64,000 bases of DNA from Mycolicibacterium sp. P9-64 (GCF_008329605.1 NZ_NPKO01000006.1:186001-250000); one strand, 5' to 3'. Counted from the first letter of the stretch, positions 1 to 8,946 are shown. The notes: generated by a model not told the origin, from the letters alone. Translations and numbers: made by a program.

Positions 1-1164
1 ATGAACGGCGCGACCGGACGGATGGGATACCGACAGCACCTCACCCGGTCGATCCTGCCCATCCGCGAGCAAGGCGGTGTCCTGCTATCGGATGGCCGCA
101 CCCGAGTTCACGTCGAGCCAATCCTGGTCGGACGCGACACGAGCAAGCTGTCGGAGGTGGCGGCCCGCCACGGCATCGAGAACGTCTCGACCGACCTCGA
201 CAGTTGCCTGCAGGACCCTAGGTGGACGATCTACGCCGACTTCCTAGTGACCAACGCGCGTGTCGCGGCGATCCGCAAGGCGATCGATGCAGGCAAGGCC
301 ATCTACAGCGAGAAGCCGACGGCCGAAACCGTGGCGGACGCCGTGGACCTGGCGGCGAGGGCACGTGCCGCCGGCATCAAGAACGGCGTCGTGCACGACA
401 AGATCTACCTGCCCGGCCTGATCAAGCTGAAGCGCCTGATCGACTCCGGATTCTTCGGGCGGATCCTCTCCGTCCGTGGCGAGTTCGGCTACTGGGTCTT
501 CGAGGGTGACTGGCAGGATGCCCAACGGCCGAGCTGGAACTACCGTGCAGAGGACGGCGGCGGAATCGTGCTGGACATGTTCCCGCACTGGAACTACGTC
601 CTCGAGCATCTCTTCGGCAGGGTCGAATCCGTCTACGCCCAGACCGCAACCCACATCCCCAGCCGCGTCGACGAGCGGGGCCATCTTTACCCGGCGACCG
701 CCGACGATGCCGCCTACGGCATCTTCCAGCTAGCCGGTGGCGTTGTTGCACAGATCAACTCGAGTTGGGCTGTTCGGGTCAACCGTGACGAGCTGGTCGA
801 GTTCCAGGTCGACGGCACGCACGGCAGCGCCGTCGCAGGCCTGTTCTCCTGCAAGGCCCAGCACCGCGTGAACACGCCGAAACCGGTGTGGAATCCCGAC
901 ATCGCCGACCCACACGACTACCCGACCGACTGGTCCATGGTGCCGAACAATGGGCCCGTCGAGAACGGCTTCAAGTTGCAGTGGGAGCAGTTCATCCGCC
1001 ACGTCGTCGAAGATGGCCCGCACCCGTTCGACTTCCTGTCCGGTGCCCGCGGCGTCCGCCTTGCCGATGCTGCGCTGCAGAGCGCCCGCACCGGACAGCG
1101 GGTCATGCTCGACGAATTGAGTGTTCCACCAACGGCGGCGCTAGCAGACGCCGGCGCGCGATGA
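1..1164 (+). CDS. Gfo/Idh/MocA-family NAD(P)-dependent oxidoreductase (5' end outside window)
   Basis: The protein is a cytosolic dehydrogenase of the Gfo/Idh/MocA type, which oxidises or reduces a sugar, cyclitol or related polyol with NAD(P). The first visible residues, NGATGRMGYRQHL, are the nucleotide-binding loop itself. Family members normally have several residues and a beta strand before it, so the true start probably lies upstream of the window. The catalytic-lysine motif E-K-P is near residue 106, followed by the long C-terminal substrate domain. It overlaps the next gene by an ATGA, so the three genes here are translationally coupled. The substrate cannot be read from the sequence. 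The DUF993 and isomerase neighbours suggest breakdown of an unusual sugar or inositol derivative. Confidence 0.85.
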   Translation: MNGATGRMGYRQHLTRSILPIREQGGVLLSDGRTRVHVEPILVGRDTSKLSEVAARHGIENVSTDLDSCLQDPRWTIYADFLVTNARVAAIRKAIDAGKAIYSEKPTAETVADAVDLAARARAAGIKNGVVHDKIYLPGLIKLKRLIDSGFFGRILSVRGEFGYWVFEGDWQDAQRPSWNYRAEDGGGIVLDMFPHWNYVLEHLFGRVESVYAQTATHIPSRVDERGHLYPATADDAAYGIFQLAGGVVAQINSSWAVRVNRDELVEFQVDGTHGSAVAGLFSCKAQHRVNTPKPVWNPDIADPHDYPTDWSMVPNNGPVENGFKLQWEQFIRHVVEDGPHPFDFLSGARGVRLADAALQSARTGQRVMLDELSVPPTAALADAGAR

Positions 1165-2375
1165 CGTCGGTAACACTGCTGAACGGCGATGGCCAGGTCT
1201 ACGAACACCGGCTCACCGGCGTGCCCGTAACCGCGCCGGCGCTGGGCGCCTCGGCGCCGCGAGTGGTCTATGCCGCCGCACACGTCGTGCCTCGCGTCGC
1301 TGCCGAAAACGTCCCCGGTGCGCCCGCGGACCTCGACTGGGATGCCACCCTCGCCTTCCGTCATCACATCTGGTCGTGTGGGCTGGGTGTCGCGGACGCG
1401 ATGGACACCGCACAGCGCAACATGGGGCTCGACCCCACGGCCATCCGCGAACTCATCAAGCGGTCGGCGGCCGAGGCCAAGGGCGTCGGCGGCAAGCTGG
1501 TCGTTGGCGTCAACACCGATGACGTTGGCGACGAGGCGATCTCACTGGACGAGGTCGTCACGGCCTATCTGAACCAGCTGGAGTTCGCCGAGGAGAACGG
1601 CGCCGACGTGGTGCTGATGGCAAGCCGTCATCTGGCGCGCGCAGCGCACTCACCGCAAGACTACGAACGTGTGTACGGCGCGGTGCTTGCCCGCGCGACG
1701 CGTCCGGTGGTCCTGCACTGGCTCGGGCCCGCGTTCGACAGTCAGCTCGAAGGCTACTTCGGGTCGACCGACGTGGTTGCTGCACGCGCCGTGGTACGCC
1801 GCATCATCGAGGAGAACGTCGAGTCGGTTGCAGGGATCAAGATCAGTCTGCTCGACGCCGTCTCCGAGATCGATTTGCGGACAGAGGTTCCCGACTCCGT
1901 CAGGGTGTTCACCGGTGACGACTTCAACTACGTCGACCTGATCGCGGGCGACGGTCGGCACCACTCCGATGCGCTGCTGGGTGCCTTCGCTACCTGCGCT
2001 CCCGTCGCAGCGGCGGCACTGGCTGCACTCGGCGACGGCGACGAGTCACGGTACCGGCAGCTGCTCCAACCCACCCAGGCGCTGTCGAGAGAAGTGTTCG
2101 CCGCGCCGACCTCCTTCTACAAGACTGGTGTCGCATTCCTGGCCTGGCTCAACGGGTATCAGCCGGCCTTCAGCATGGTCGGTGGCTTGCACGCGGGACG
2201 GAGTCTGCCCCATCTGTCCCGGTTGGTTCGGCTGGCCGACGAAGCGCGTGCCCTCGAGCGGCCCGAGCTCGCTGCGCAGCGCTGGACCGATCTGCTGCGC
2301 GTGAACGGCATCGATACCGCATCTGTGGCGAGAAAGGCGACGGGGAATCAGTCGCGCGCGAAGCGGTCAGCATGA
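1161..2375 (+). CDS. DUF993 / dihydrodipicolinate-synthase-like family protein
   Basis: This 404-residue protein matches the DUF993 family, which is annotated as dihydrodipicolinate synthase-like (a TIM-barrel aldolase fold). I recognise it by the N-terminal block VVYAAAHVV, by WDATLAFRHHIW, and by a central ADVVLMASRHLA segment. The chosen ATG overlaps the stop of the dehydrogenase by 4 bp, and the gene's own stop overlaps the next start by 4 bp. A longer in-frame extension upstream would run through the dehydrogenase gene and is a shadow. Family function is not established; a retro-aldol or lyase step after the dehydrogenase is an inference from gene order. Confidence 0.8.
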   Translation: MTSVTLLNGDGQVYEHRLTGVPVTAPALGASAPRVVYAAAHVVPRVAAENVPGAPADLDWDATLAFRHHIWSCGLGVADAMDTAQRNMGLDPTAIRELIKRSAAEAKGVGGKLVVGVNTDDVGDEAISLDEVVTAYLNQLEFAEENGADVVLMASRHLARAAHSPQDYERVYGAVLARATRPVVLHWLGPAFDSQLEGYFGSTDVVAARAVVRRIIEENVESVAGIKISLLDAVSEIDLRTEVPDSVRVFTGDDFNYVDLIAGDGRHHSDALLGAFATCAPVAAAALAALGDGDESRYRQLLQPTQALSREVFAAPTSFYKTGVAFLAWLNGYQPAFSMVGGLHAGRSLPHLSRLVRLADEARALERPELAAQRWTDLLRVNGIDTASVARKATGNQSRAKRSA

Positions 2376-3226
2376 CCGCGCACCCGCGCATGTCGCTGAA
2401 TCAGGCGACGATCAAGCACGCTGGCTTCCACGAGGCCGTCAAGATCACCATGGCCGAGGGCATCCCGTCGATCGGCTTGTGGCGGGAGCCGGTCGCCGGT
2501 GTCGGTCTGGCCGCCGCAGTCGAAGTGATCAGCGACTCCGGTCTACGCGTGTCGAGCCTGTGTCGCGGTGGATTCTTCACCGCCGACGACCCAGATCAGC
2601 GCCGTGTGTCGATCGACGACAACCGGCGTGCCATCGATGAAGCTGCCGTGTTGGCACGAGCAGGGGCGCTCGGATCGGCAGCAGTGCTCGTCCTGGTCCC
2701 CGGCGGACTTCCGGAGGGCAGCACCGACATCGCAGGTGCCCGTGCCCGTGTTCGCGACGCTGTCGGGGTCCTCGTCGACGACGCCGCGGCAGCAGGTGTG
2801 GTGCTAGCCATCGAGCCCATGCATCCGATCTACGCTGCCGACCGCGGCGTGATCTCGACACTGGGCCAGGCCCTCGACATCGCGGAGGACTTCCCCGCCG
2901 ACGTCGTGGGCGTGGTGGTCGACGCATTCCACGTCTGGTGGGATCCCGAGCTCCTGACTCAGGTGGCACGTGCGGGGGCCAACGGCCGGATTGCGTCGTA
3001 TCAGGTCAACGATTGGATCACGCCGCTGCCACCGGATGCCCTGCTCGCGCGCGGGGTGACAGGTGACGGGCACATCGACCTGCCCGGGCTCACCGCCGCG
3101 GTGTGCAATGCCGGCTATCGAGGCGACGTCGAGGTCGAGGTGTTCAACAAGGCGTTGTGGGACATGCCCTTTGCCGACGCCGCGGCTCTGGTCGCCGAAC
3201 GCTTCTCCGCCATCGGACTCGGGTGA
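2372..3226 (+). CDS. sugar phosphate isomerase/epimerase (xylose-isomerase-like TIM barrel)
   Basis: This 284-residue protein has the AP endonuclease 2 / xylose-isomerase-like barrel. Recognisable metal-site segments are the glutamate in VLAIEPMHP (about residue 149), the aspartate-histidine pair in VVDAFHVWWD, and the C-terminal glutamate in GDVEVEVFNK. Members isomerise or epimerise sugars, keto-inositols or hydroxypyruvate with a divalent metal. It is the last gene of the coupled triad and ends 22 bp before the convergent TetR gene. The substrate is unknown. Confidence 0.82.
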   Translation: MTAHPRMSLNQATIKHAGFHEAVKITMAEGIPSIGLWREPVAGVGLAAAVEVISDSGLRVSSLCRGGFFTADDPDQRRVSIDDNRRAIDEAAVLARAGALGSAAVLVLVPGGLPEGSTDIAGARARVRDAVGVLVDDAAAAGVVLAIEPMHPIYAADRGVISTLGQALDIAEDFPADVVGVVVDAFHVWWDPELLTQVARAGANGRIASYQVNDWITPLPPDALLARGVTGDGHIDLPGLTAAVCNAGYRGDVEVEVFNKALWDMPFADAAALVAERFSAIGLG

Positions 3227-3233
3227 CGAGATC

Positions 3234-3261
3234 GGGATCGCTGCCCGTCTAGATCGATCCC
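3234..3261. terminator. candidate bidirectional hairpin between convergent genes
   Basis: Perfect 7-bp arms GGGATCG (3234-3240) and CGATCCC (3255-3261) flank a 14-nt loop. The hairpin lies between the isomerase stop and the end of the convergent TetR gene and includes the TetR stop codon. There is no U-tract, as is usual in mycobacteria. Confidence 0.35.
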
Positions 3262-3875
3262 AGGCCGTCGCGCAGCAGATCAAACGCTCGATCGGTGGCT
3301 CTGACCGCGGCCGGGTAGCGGGCTGCGGCGGACTGGCCGTTGACGATGCATTCGTGATTCATGAAAGCAAGCTCGCGCTGCACCACGACCAGCTGGGCGG
3401 CCACGAGGCGCGCGGTGATCGAATCGAAGCCGTTGTCGCGCAAGGCTTCGGCAAGCGAGGCGATGCTGCGTGAGGTGTAGCGTCTGAGCCTCTCCGCCAG
3501 GCTTTCGGTTTGGGTGATCAACTGCACGAAGGCCACGATCTCGGGATCGTCGTTCAGGCCGCTGTTCGGGTCGCGCCGCCGCAACGAGTCCAGCATCGCC
3601 GCCCGCAGCGCTTCTAGCGGAGTCTGGTCTGCTCGACGAGCCAGGACCGTTCTTGCCGCTTCGTCCTCGTGGTCGGCGAACCGTTGCAGGACAAGGTCTT
3701 CCTTCGTCGGGAAGTACGCGAACAAGGTCCGTCTGGACACCTCGGCCGCGCGTGCGATGTCGGTGATCGACACCTGATCGAACCCCGCGTCGAGGAACAT
3801 CCGGATCGCCGTGGCCGCGATGGTCTCCCGGAGGCGCGCCTTCTTGCTTTCGCGCAGCCCCATCGGATCGGTCAT
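3249..3875 (-). CDS. TetR/AcrR-family transcriptional regulator
   Basis: A dimeric repressor. The N-terminal helix-turn-helix is ITDIARAAEVSRRTLFAYFP, a canonical TetR recognition segment, followed by a ligand-binding C-terminal domain of normal length (208 residues with this start). I chose the ATG at 3875 because TACCCT lies 6 nt upstream of it on the minus strand, the arrangement of a leaderless mycobacterial promoter. An in-frame ATG at 3893 would add six residues and has no ribosome site either. The gene is divergent from the FAD monooxygenase with an inverted-repeat operator between them, so it most likely represses that enzyme and itself, with the hydroxylase substrate as probable inducer. 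Confidence 0.88.
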   Translation of the reverse strand: MTDPMGLRESKKARLRETIAATAIRMFLDAGFDQVSITDIARAAEVSRRTLFAYFPTKEDLVLQRFADHEDEAARTVLARRADQTPLEALRAAMLDSLRRRDPNSGLNDDPEIVAFVQLITQTESLAERLRRYTSRSIASLAEALRDNGFDSITARLVAAQLVVVQRELAFMNHECIVNGQSAAARYPAAVRATDRAFDLLRDGLGSI

Positions 3876-3894
3876 ATCGTCAGGGTACCGCATT

Positions 3895-3928
3895 AGTGGA
3901 CTTGGTTTAGTATTGCACCGAGTCTACT
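3895..3928. promoter_or_regulatory. TetR-type operator between regulator and FAD monooxygenase
   Basis: Arms AGTGGACTTGGT (3895-3906) and ACCGAGTCTACT (3917-3928) form an inverted repeat with 10 of 12 positions matching around a 10-bp spacer. It fills the space between the two divergent genes and ends 2 bp before the AGGAG ribosome site of the monooxygenase, so a bound repressor would block both promoters. Confidence 0.6.
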
Positions 3929-3940
3929 TTAGGAGTTCTC

Positions 3941-5368
3941 TTGCGAACCGAAGTCATCGTGGTGGGAGCCGGCCCGACCGGCTTGATGTTGGCCAACGAG
4001 CTCGCGCTGGCCGGGATACCCGTCATCGTGCTGGAGAAGGAGCGCATGCGTAGCGCATTCTCCAGAGCGGGCGCGTTGCAACCCCGAACTGCCGAGGTTC
4101 TAGACCTGCGCGGGCTGCTGGAGCCGTTGCTCGATGGCGCCTCGCCCCGACGTGAATTTGGTGGGCACTTCGCGGGGCTTCCCGTCGAATTGGACTGCCG
4201 GCCATGGCGAACGCGCCACCCCCACCCCGTCGGCATTCCGCAGGCTCGCCTCGAAGAATTCCTCGAACGGCGTCTCGTCAGCCAAGGCGTATCGGTGCTG
4301 CGCGGACGCGAGGTCTCGGCAGTAGAGCAGGATGCCGACGGTGTCACCGTCGGCGACATTCGCGGCAGTTACCTCGTGGCATGCGACGGCGGGCACAGCA
4401 CGGTCCGCAAGCTGCTGGGCGTCCCCTTCCCCGGCACCGCGGCCAAGCGGTCCGCGGCGGTTGCGTACCTCACCCTTGCGACCAAGTCCGCGGAGGTACC
4501 CACCACATCCCGACACTTCAGTCAGTACTTCAAGACCGCAGGCGAGTTCTTCACCATCCTGCACCCCGTTGAGGGCGGTCTGTACCGTCTGGTCTTCGGC
4601 AAGCTGTCGGGCGAAAGCCCTTCTCGGGACGTGCCCGTCGCCGTCGAGGAGGTTGGTGAAGCACTGCTGGCCGCATACGGGCCCGACACGGAACTGGGCG
4701 AACTGATCGAGGCATCGCGGTTCAGTGACGCTGCGCGTCAGGTGGAGAACTACCGCGATGGGCGGGTGTTCTTCGCCGGGGACGCAGCCCACATTCACAT
4801 GCCGTTTGGCGGACAGGGTGTCAATCTCGGCATTCAGGACGCCGTCAATCTGGGCTGGAAGCTGGCTGCGACCGCGCGCGGTTGGGCACCCGACGGGTTG
4901 CTCGACAGCTATCACACCGAGCGGCACCCCGTCGCCGCCCGCGTACTGCACAACACCCGTGCGCAGGGCGTGCTCAACAACCCGAGTCAGGACCCAGACG
5001 TGGCCGCCGTCCGCGACCTGTTCACCGACCTGCTCCGCCTGCCCGACGCCAATCGCTTCATCTCGGGCATGATGTCGGGCCTGGACACGCAGTACCCCGG
5101 AGTCGGCCCGCGCATGATCGACCTCGACCTGACTACCAAGGACGGCCCGACCCGCGTCAGCCGCTTGATGAACGCCGGTCGTGGCCTCCTGCTGTCGCTC
5201 GACGGCGCAGCCAGGTCGATCGACCGCTGGGCCGATCGGGTGGACCACGTTGCCGCCACGACCGACGACGACCTCGGGGCCGTCCTCATCCGTCCCGACG
5301 GCTACATCGCGTGGTCCAGCACCGACCCGCGACCGCTCGAAACCGTTCTTGCCCAATGGTTCGGCTGA
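3941..5368 (+). CDS. FAD-dependent aromatic hydroxylase (PheA/TfdB-type monooxygenase)
   Basis: This 475-residue protein is a class A flavoprotein monooxygenase that hydroxylates an aromatic or polyketide-like substrate using NAD(P)H and oxygen. It shows the FAD dinucleotide-binding start VVGAGPTGLMLANELA, the mid-protein motif LVACDGGHSTVRK, and the second FAD motif FFAGDAAHIHMPFGGQG near residue 280, followed by NLGWKLA. The start is TTG with AGGAG five bases upstream. Length and motifs match the phenol/pentachlorophenol or rifampicin monooxygenase relatives. The C-terminal thioredoxin-like domain of longer members is shortened. Control is probably by the divergent TetR protein. Confidence 0.88.
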   Translation: MRTEVIVVGAGPTGLMLANELALAGIPVIVLEKERMRSAFSRAGALQPRTAEVLDLRGLLEPLLDGASPRREFGGHFAGLPVELDCRPWRTRHPHPVGIPQARLEEFLERRLVSQGVSVLRGREVSAVEQDADGVTVGDIRGSYLVACDGGHSTVRKLLGVPFPGTAAKRSAAVAYLTLATKSAEVPTTSRHFSQYFKTAGEFFTILHPVEGGLYRLVFGKLSGESPSRDVPVAVEEVGEALLAAYGPDTELGELIEASRFSDAARQVENYRDGRVFFAGDAAHIHMPFGGQGVNLGIQDAVNLGWKLAATARGWAPDGLLDSYHTERHPVAARVLHNTRAQGVLNNPSQDPDVAAVRDLFTDLLRLPDANRFISGMMSGLDTQYPGVGPRMIDLDLTTKDGPTRVSRLMNAGRGLLLSLDGAARSIDRWADRVDHVAATTDDDLGAVLIRPDGYIAWSSTDPRPLETVLAQWFG

Positions 5369-5384
5369 GGCGCGACCCTACGGC

Positions 5385-7346
5385 TCAGCCCTCGCAGGAC
5401 GTGTGGCACTGATTCTGCTTGGGCACGTCCAGCGTCGGATCGACGTCGAAGAACCCGTAGGGCTTCATCACGAATCCCGCGGTGTCAACGGGCATGATCG
5501 GCCAGTCCTCCGGTCGGGGGAAGTGCGTAAGCCCGAACGTGTGCCAGACGACGGTGTCGGTGCCGTCGATGTCGCGATCCGCCTTGATCCACGACGGTAG
5601 ACCGGCATCGCCCGGGTGCTGATTGACGAAGTCGCCGGTGGGATACAGCTCTGCACGGTCGTAGGCGGTCACCCACAGATGCTTGCTGGCCGCCGTGGCC
5701 CGGCGATGGATGGCCGAACCCTCATCGGCGAGCAGCGCGGGATGTCCCTCGGGTGAGATCACGTAGGCGACCGGGTGGCCGAGCCGATTGGTGCTGTCCG
5801 GGTTGCCGATTCGCCATACCCTACCTACCGCGTTGTCGGCCATCCGGCCCGACTCCGATTCGCGCCGCAGCCGGGTGATCGACTGCGTCAGACCGATGCC
5901 CTGCGGATCGCCTTCGCTGGGTTTCGGCCGGACGGCTTCCATCTCGTCGACGGCGCCGTTGTGACCGTCGAGGGCCATGTCCAGTCTCATCACCCAGAGG
6001 TGCTGGTGGTTGGGCGCACCCAGGTTTGGCGTCATCTGCGTGGCCCACGGGTAGCTGCCGTCGGTCACTGGCAGTGCCGAGGTGAAGACGACCCCGGTGG
6101 CCTTGACCTCCAATTCGATTGTCCCATCAAGGGAGAAGTACCAGTAGAAGCCGTAGTCGTAGTTGCCGACCGTGACGAAGAACGAGACGACCAACTTGCG
6201 CTTGCGCCGGATCGACGTCGTTCGAGTGAAGTTCGACGTGTGCTTCCACAGCACACCGTCGTCCTCCTCGTGAATGCAGATCGCCTGTGGGATCGTCACG
6301 ACGCTGGCGTCCTCGGCCATGACGTGCGCATCCAAGTAGGTGATCTCGCCGAGACAGTCGCAACCCAGCTCCAGGGCATTGGCGCACTGGCCGAGCAGGA
6401 ACTCGCCACCGTCGAAGAAGTTCTGGAACGACCGCTGAGCGCTCGGATCTCCATAGGGCACCACCATTTCGGAGATGGAACCGCGGTAGAGCACGGAACG
6501 ATCCTCGCCGCGGTCGGCGATCGTCGCGTTGCGGATGATGAGACCTTCGCGGGCATCGAAGCTCAACTGCAGCTTCCATCCGAGCCATTCGACGACGTTG
6601 GTATCGCGGTCGACGGTGAAACTCGGCCCATGCGACTGGGTGATGTCGATGGGCCGAAAGCCGGTCCGTGGCGGGGGGTTGTACGAATCGAGGTGGAAGT
6701 TGCCCGCCTCGGTGGGCACGTCGAGTTCGACGTAGTCGACCACCGAGATAACCTCGCGGGTGATGACGTCGACGACTGCCGTCACGCCGTCCACCGGATG
6801 TGCCCACGGCAGATCGTCGGGGTGGTCCTGAATGAAGGTGAAGCAACGCTGCAGACGCCTGCCGTTCTCGTCGGGCGTGACCGACACCCCGGCAGATAGC
6901 GGTTGCACTCGCAGAACGGACAAATCGGTCAGTCCGCGCTTGGCCATCGCTGCCAGCCAGCGCTCGTCGGCCTGGACGATCTCCTCCACCATGATCATCT
7001 CGCTGAGCAGAACCGGGATCCGGCCGTTGCTCGTGTCGTGCTTGTCCGCCGAAACGACGCGATCCTGCGCGGGACACACCACGACGTCGTACTCGTCGCC
7101 GTTGGAAGTGTCCAACACCATCACCCGGAAGCAACGGTCGGCCGGTTCGCCGGACTCGACGCAGTTGAGCAGCTCGTGCTTGTCCGGCTCGTAGAGCCCG
7201 AAGTAGGCCACTCGCGCGTGATCCCCGAACAGCCCCTCCCTCGTCAAGATGGCGCGCACGACCGCCATCTCATCGGGCTTCGGCGATGCCAGAGCGCGGT
7301 GAACTCGCGGGTCACGGAACTGGCGGGCGACGGTCGAGGCGGTCAC
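5385..7346 (-). CDS. copper-containing primary-amine oxidase (topaquinone enzyme)
   Basis: It oxidises primary amines to aldehydes with release of ammonia and hydrogen peroxide. The self-processing topaquinone motif N-Y-D occurs as VGNYDYGFYW, with the tyrosine near residue 396. Copper-ligand histidines are in NHQHLWVMRLDM, and the late HTFGLTHFPRPEDWPIMP segment is typical of the family. I chose the GTG at 7346 because AAGGAG lies seven bases upstream; in-frame ATGs further out (7373, 7406) lack a ribosome site and would run into the operator. There is no signal peptide, so it is cytosolic. It is divergent from an amino acid/amine permease, suggesting uptake and deamination of an amine used as nitrogen or carbon source. 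Confidence 0.93.
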   Translation of the reverse strand: MTASTVARQFRDPRVHRALASPKPDEMAVVRAILTREGLFGDHARVAYFGLYEPDKHELLNCVESGEPADRCFRVMVLDTSNGDEYDVVVCPAQDRVVSADKHDTSNGRIPVLLSEMIMVEEIVQADERWLAAMAKRGLTDLSVLRVQPLSAGVSVTPDENGRRLQRCFTFIQDHPDDLPWAHPVDGVTAVVDVITREVISVVDYVELDVPTEAGNFHLDSYNPPPRTGFRPIDITQSHGPSFTVDRDTNVVEWLGWKLQLSFDAREGLIIRNATIADRGEDRSVLYRGSISEMVVPYGDPSAQRSFQNFFDGGEFLLGQCANALELGCDCLGEITYLDAHVMAEDASVVTIPQAICIHEEDDGVLWKHTSNFTRTTSIRRKRKLVVSFFVTVGNYDYGFYWYFSLDGTIELEVKATGVVFTSALPVTDGSYPWATQMTPNLGAPNHQHLWVMRLDMALDGHNGAVDEMEAVRPKPSEGDPQGIGLTQSITRLRRESESGRMADNAVGRVWRIGNPDSTNRLGHPVAYVISPEGHPALLADEGSAIHRRATAASKHLWVTAYDRAELYPTGDFVNQHPGDAGLPSWIKADRDIDGTDTVVWHTFGLTHFPRPEDWPIMPVDTAGFVMKPYGFFDVDPTLDVPKQNQCHTSCEG

Positions 7347-7381
7347 GATCACACTCCTTGAGTTGAGAGGCATAGCCAGTG

Positions 7382-7399
7382 TTGGATAGCGCTTTCCAA
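7382..7399. promoter_or_regulatory. LacI-family-like operator O1 (amine oxidase side)
   Basis: The site TTGGATAGCGCTTTCCAA is an 18-bp near-perfect palindrome with one mismatch per half, centred on the CpG of AGCGCT. This is the classic LacI/GalR-family half-site arrangement. It lies 35 bp upstream of the amine oxidase start. Confidence 0.65.
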
Positions 7400-7503
7400 A
7401 TGTCAATACAGCTTGTGATCTGCAGTAGAACCGCCTGACCGCACGATGCCGCTCAACCCATAGTTCGAAAAGGCTTGCTTACTGGCAACCGCGGAGTATC
7501 TTC

Positions 7504-7519
7504 GGGATAGCGCTTTCCC
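7504..7519. promoter_or_regulatory. LacI-family-like operator O2 (permease side)
   Basis: GGGATAGCGCTTTCCC shares the core GGATAGCGCTTTCC with the site 121 bp away (centre to centre). It lies 34 bp upstream of the permease start. Two matching sites flanking a divergent promoter region suggest co-repression by one LacI-type regulator, possibly through looping. No LacI gene is present in the window. Confidence 0.65.
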
Positions 7520-7553
7520 AACTGTGATCTGCACCCTAGTCAGAAGGATTCGC

Positions 7554-8933
7554 ATGGCATCGTCCCTCTCAGCGTCACCAGTAGTAGCCGCACCCTCCCT
7601 GAACAGAACGCTCGGCGTCGGCGCCCTGACGCTGTTCGGGGTCGCCTACATGCTGCCCCTGGCAGTCTTCACCACCTACGGAATCGCCACCGAGACCACC
7701 AACGGCCACCTCCCCGGGGCGTACCTGGTGACGACGATCGCGATGTTGTTCACCGCTTACAGCTACGCAAACATGGGCCGTGCCTTTCCGGCCGCCGGCA
7801 GTGCATACACCTACACCCAACGGACCTTCGGAACGCACTTCGGCTTCATGGCCGGATGGACGCTCCTGCTGGACTACCTGGTCCTGCCTCTCCTGAACTT
7901 CCTGATGATCGGGATCTATCTCAACGCCTCGGTACCAGCCGTGCCGGTGTGGGCATGGGTCGTGGGGTCGATGGTCATCATCACCGCGCTCAACGTGATC
8001 GGCATCCGAATGGTGGCCGGAGCCAACTTCGCACTGATCGCCATTCAGATCATCTTCGTGGTGGTGTTCGTCGGCTTCGGGTTGCGCTACGTAGCGGGTC
8101 ACGGTACGACCGTCAGCCCACTTGCCCCGTTCTTCTCGGCAAGCGCCGGCATCGGGACGCTCATGGCGGGTGCAGCCATCCTGGCGCTGGCGTTCCTCGG
8201 TTTCGACGCGGTATCGACTCTGTCCGAGGAGGCCAAGGATCCGACCCGCAGCATCCCGAAGGCGATCATCTCGACCACGATCGTCGGCGGCCTGCTGTTC
8301 ATCGTGACCGCCTACGTCGCCACGCTCGTGTTCCCCGACTTCGCGAACTTCACCGACGCCGACTCCGCGGCCAAGGACGTCATGCTGCGCGCAGGAGGCG
8401 GTGCGCTCTTCACCTTCTTCACCGCGGCCTACGTGGCAGGCAGCTTCGCGTCAGGAATCACCTCACAGGCGTCGGTGGCCCGGATCTTGTTCGCGATGGG
8501 CCGGGACGGTCAACTCCCCCGCTCGGTGTTCGCGCTGGTCCACCCGCGGCTGCGCACGCCGTATCTGTCCGTCATCATCGTCGGTGTCGTGGGAGCGCTC
8601 GGCGCCATCCTGTTGCCCCTCGACACCGTCGCATCGGTGATCAGCTTCGGCGCGCTGGTTGCCTTCAGCTGTGTGAACGCGTCGGTGATCCTGCACTACT
8701 TCGTGCGCGGCAACGAGCGGACCGGCGCGGACGTCGTGAAGTACCTGGTGGCTCCGGCCATTGGTCTGCTACTCACGGTGTGGTTGTGGACGAGCCTGTC
8801 GGAGACCACGTTCGTGGCCGGATTCATCTGGGTTGCAGTTGGTGTCGTGATCCTCGGTATCGTCACGCGCGGCTTCAGCCGTAAGCCCCCGGTGATGGAG
8901 TTCAAGGACGCAGATACGGCTCAGATCGACTGA
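7554..8933 (+). CDS. APC-family amino acid/amine permease
   Basis: This 459-residue integral membrane protein has about twelve hydrophobic segments. The first-helix signature LTLFGVAYMLPLAVFTTYGI and the conserved AAGSAYTYTQRTFG loop mark the amino acid-polyamine-organocation superfamily. It also has the GFDAVSTLSEEAKDPTRSIP segment typical of these transporters. The ATG at 7554 is preceded by AGAAGGA; an in-frame start at 7524 has no ribosome site. Divergence from the amine oxidase and paired operators suggest that it imports the amine substrate of that enzyme. Confidence 0.88.
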   Translation: MASSLSASPVVAAPSLNRTLGVGALTLFGVAYMLPLAVFTTYGIATETTNGHLPGAYLVTTIAMLFTAYSYANMGRAFPAAGSAYTYTQRTFGTHFGFMAGWTLLLDYLVLPLLNFLMIGIYLNASVPAVPVWAWVVGSMVIITALNVIGIRMVAGANFALIAIQIIFVVVFVGFGLRYVAGHGTTVSPLAPFFSASAGIGTLMAGAAILALAFLGFDAVSTLSEEAKDPTRSIPKAIISTTIVGGLLFIVTAYVATLVFPDFANFTDADSAAKDVMLRAGGGALFTFFTAAYVAGSFASGITSQASVARILFAMGRDGQLPRSVFALVHPRLRTPYLSVIIVGVVGALGAILLPLDTVASVISFGALVAFSCVNASVILHYFVRGNERTGADVVKYLVAPAIGLLLTVWLWTSLSETTFVAGFIWVAVGVVILGIVTRGFSRKPPVMEFKDADTAQID

Positions 8934-8946
8934 GTGGAACGAGAGT

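Noticed and set aside
4100-5356. A 418-residue open frame on the minus strand opposite the FAD monooxygenase
   Set aside because: It is the antisense of a gene with clear FAD motifs; its composition reflects the high-GC complement.
5775-6899. A 374-residue plus-strand frame opposite the amine oxidase
   Set aside because: Antisense shadow of the topaquinone enzyme gene.
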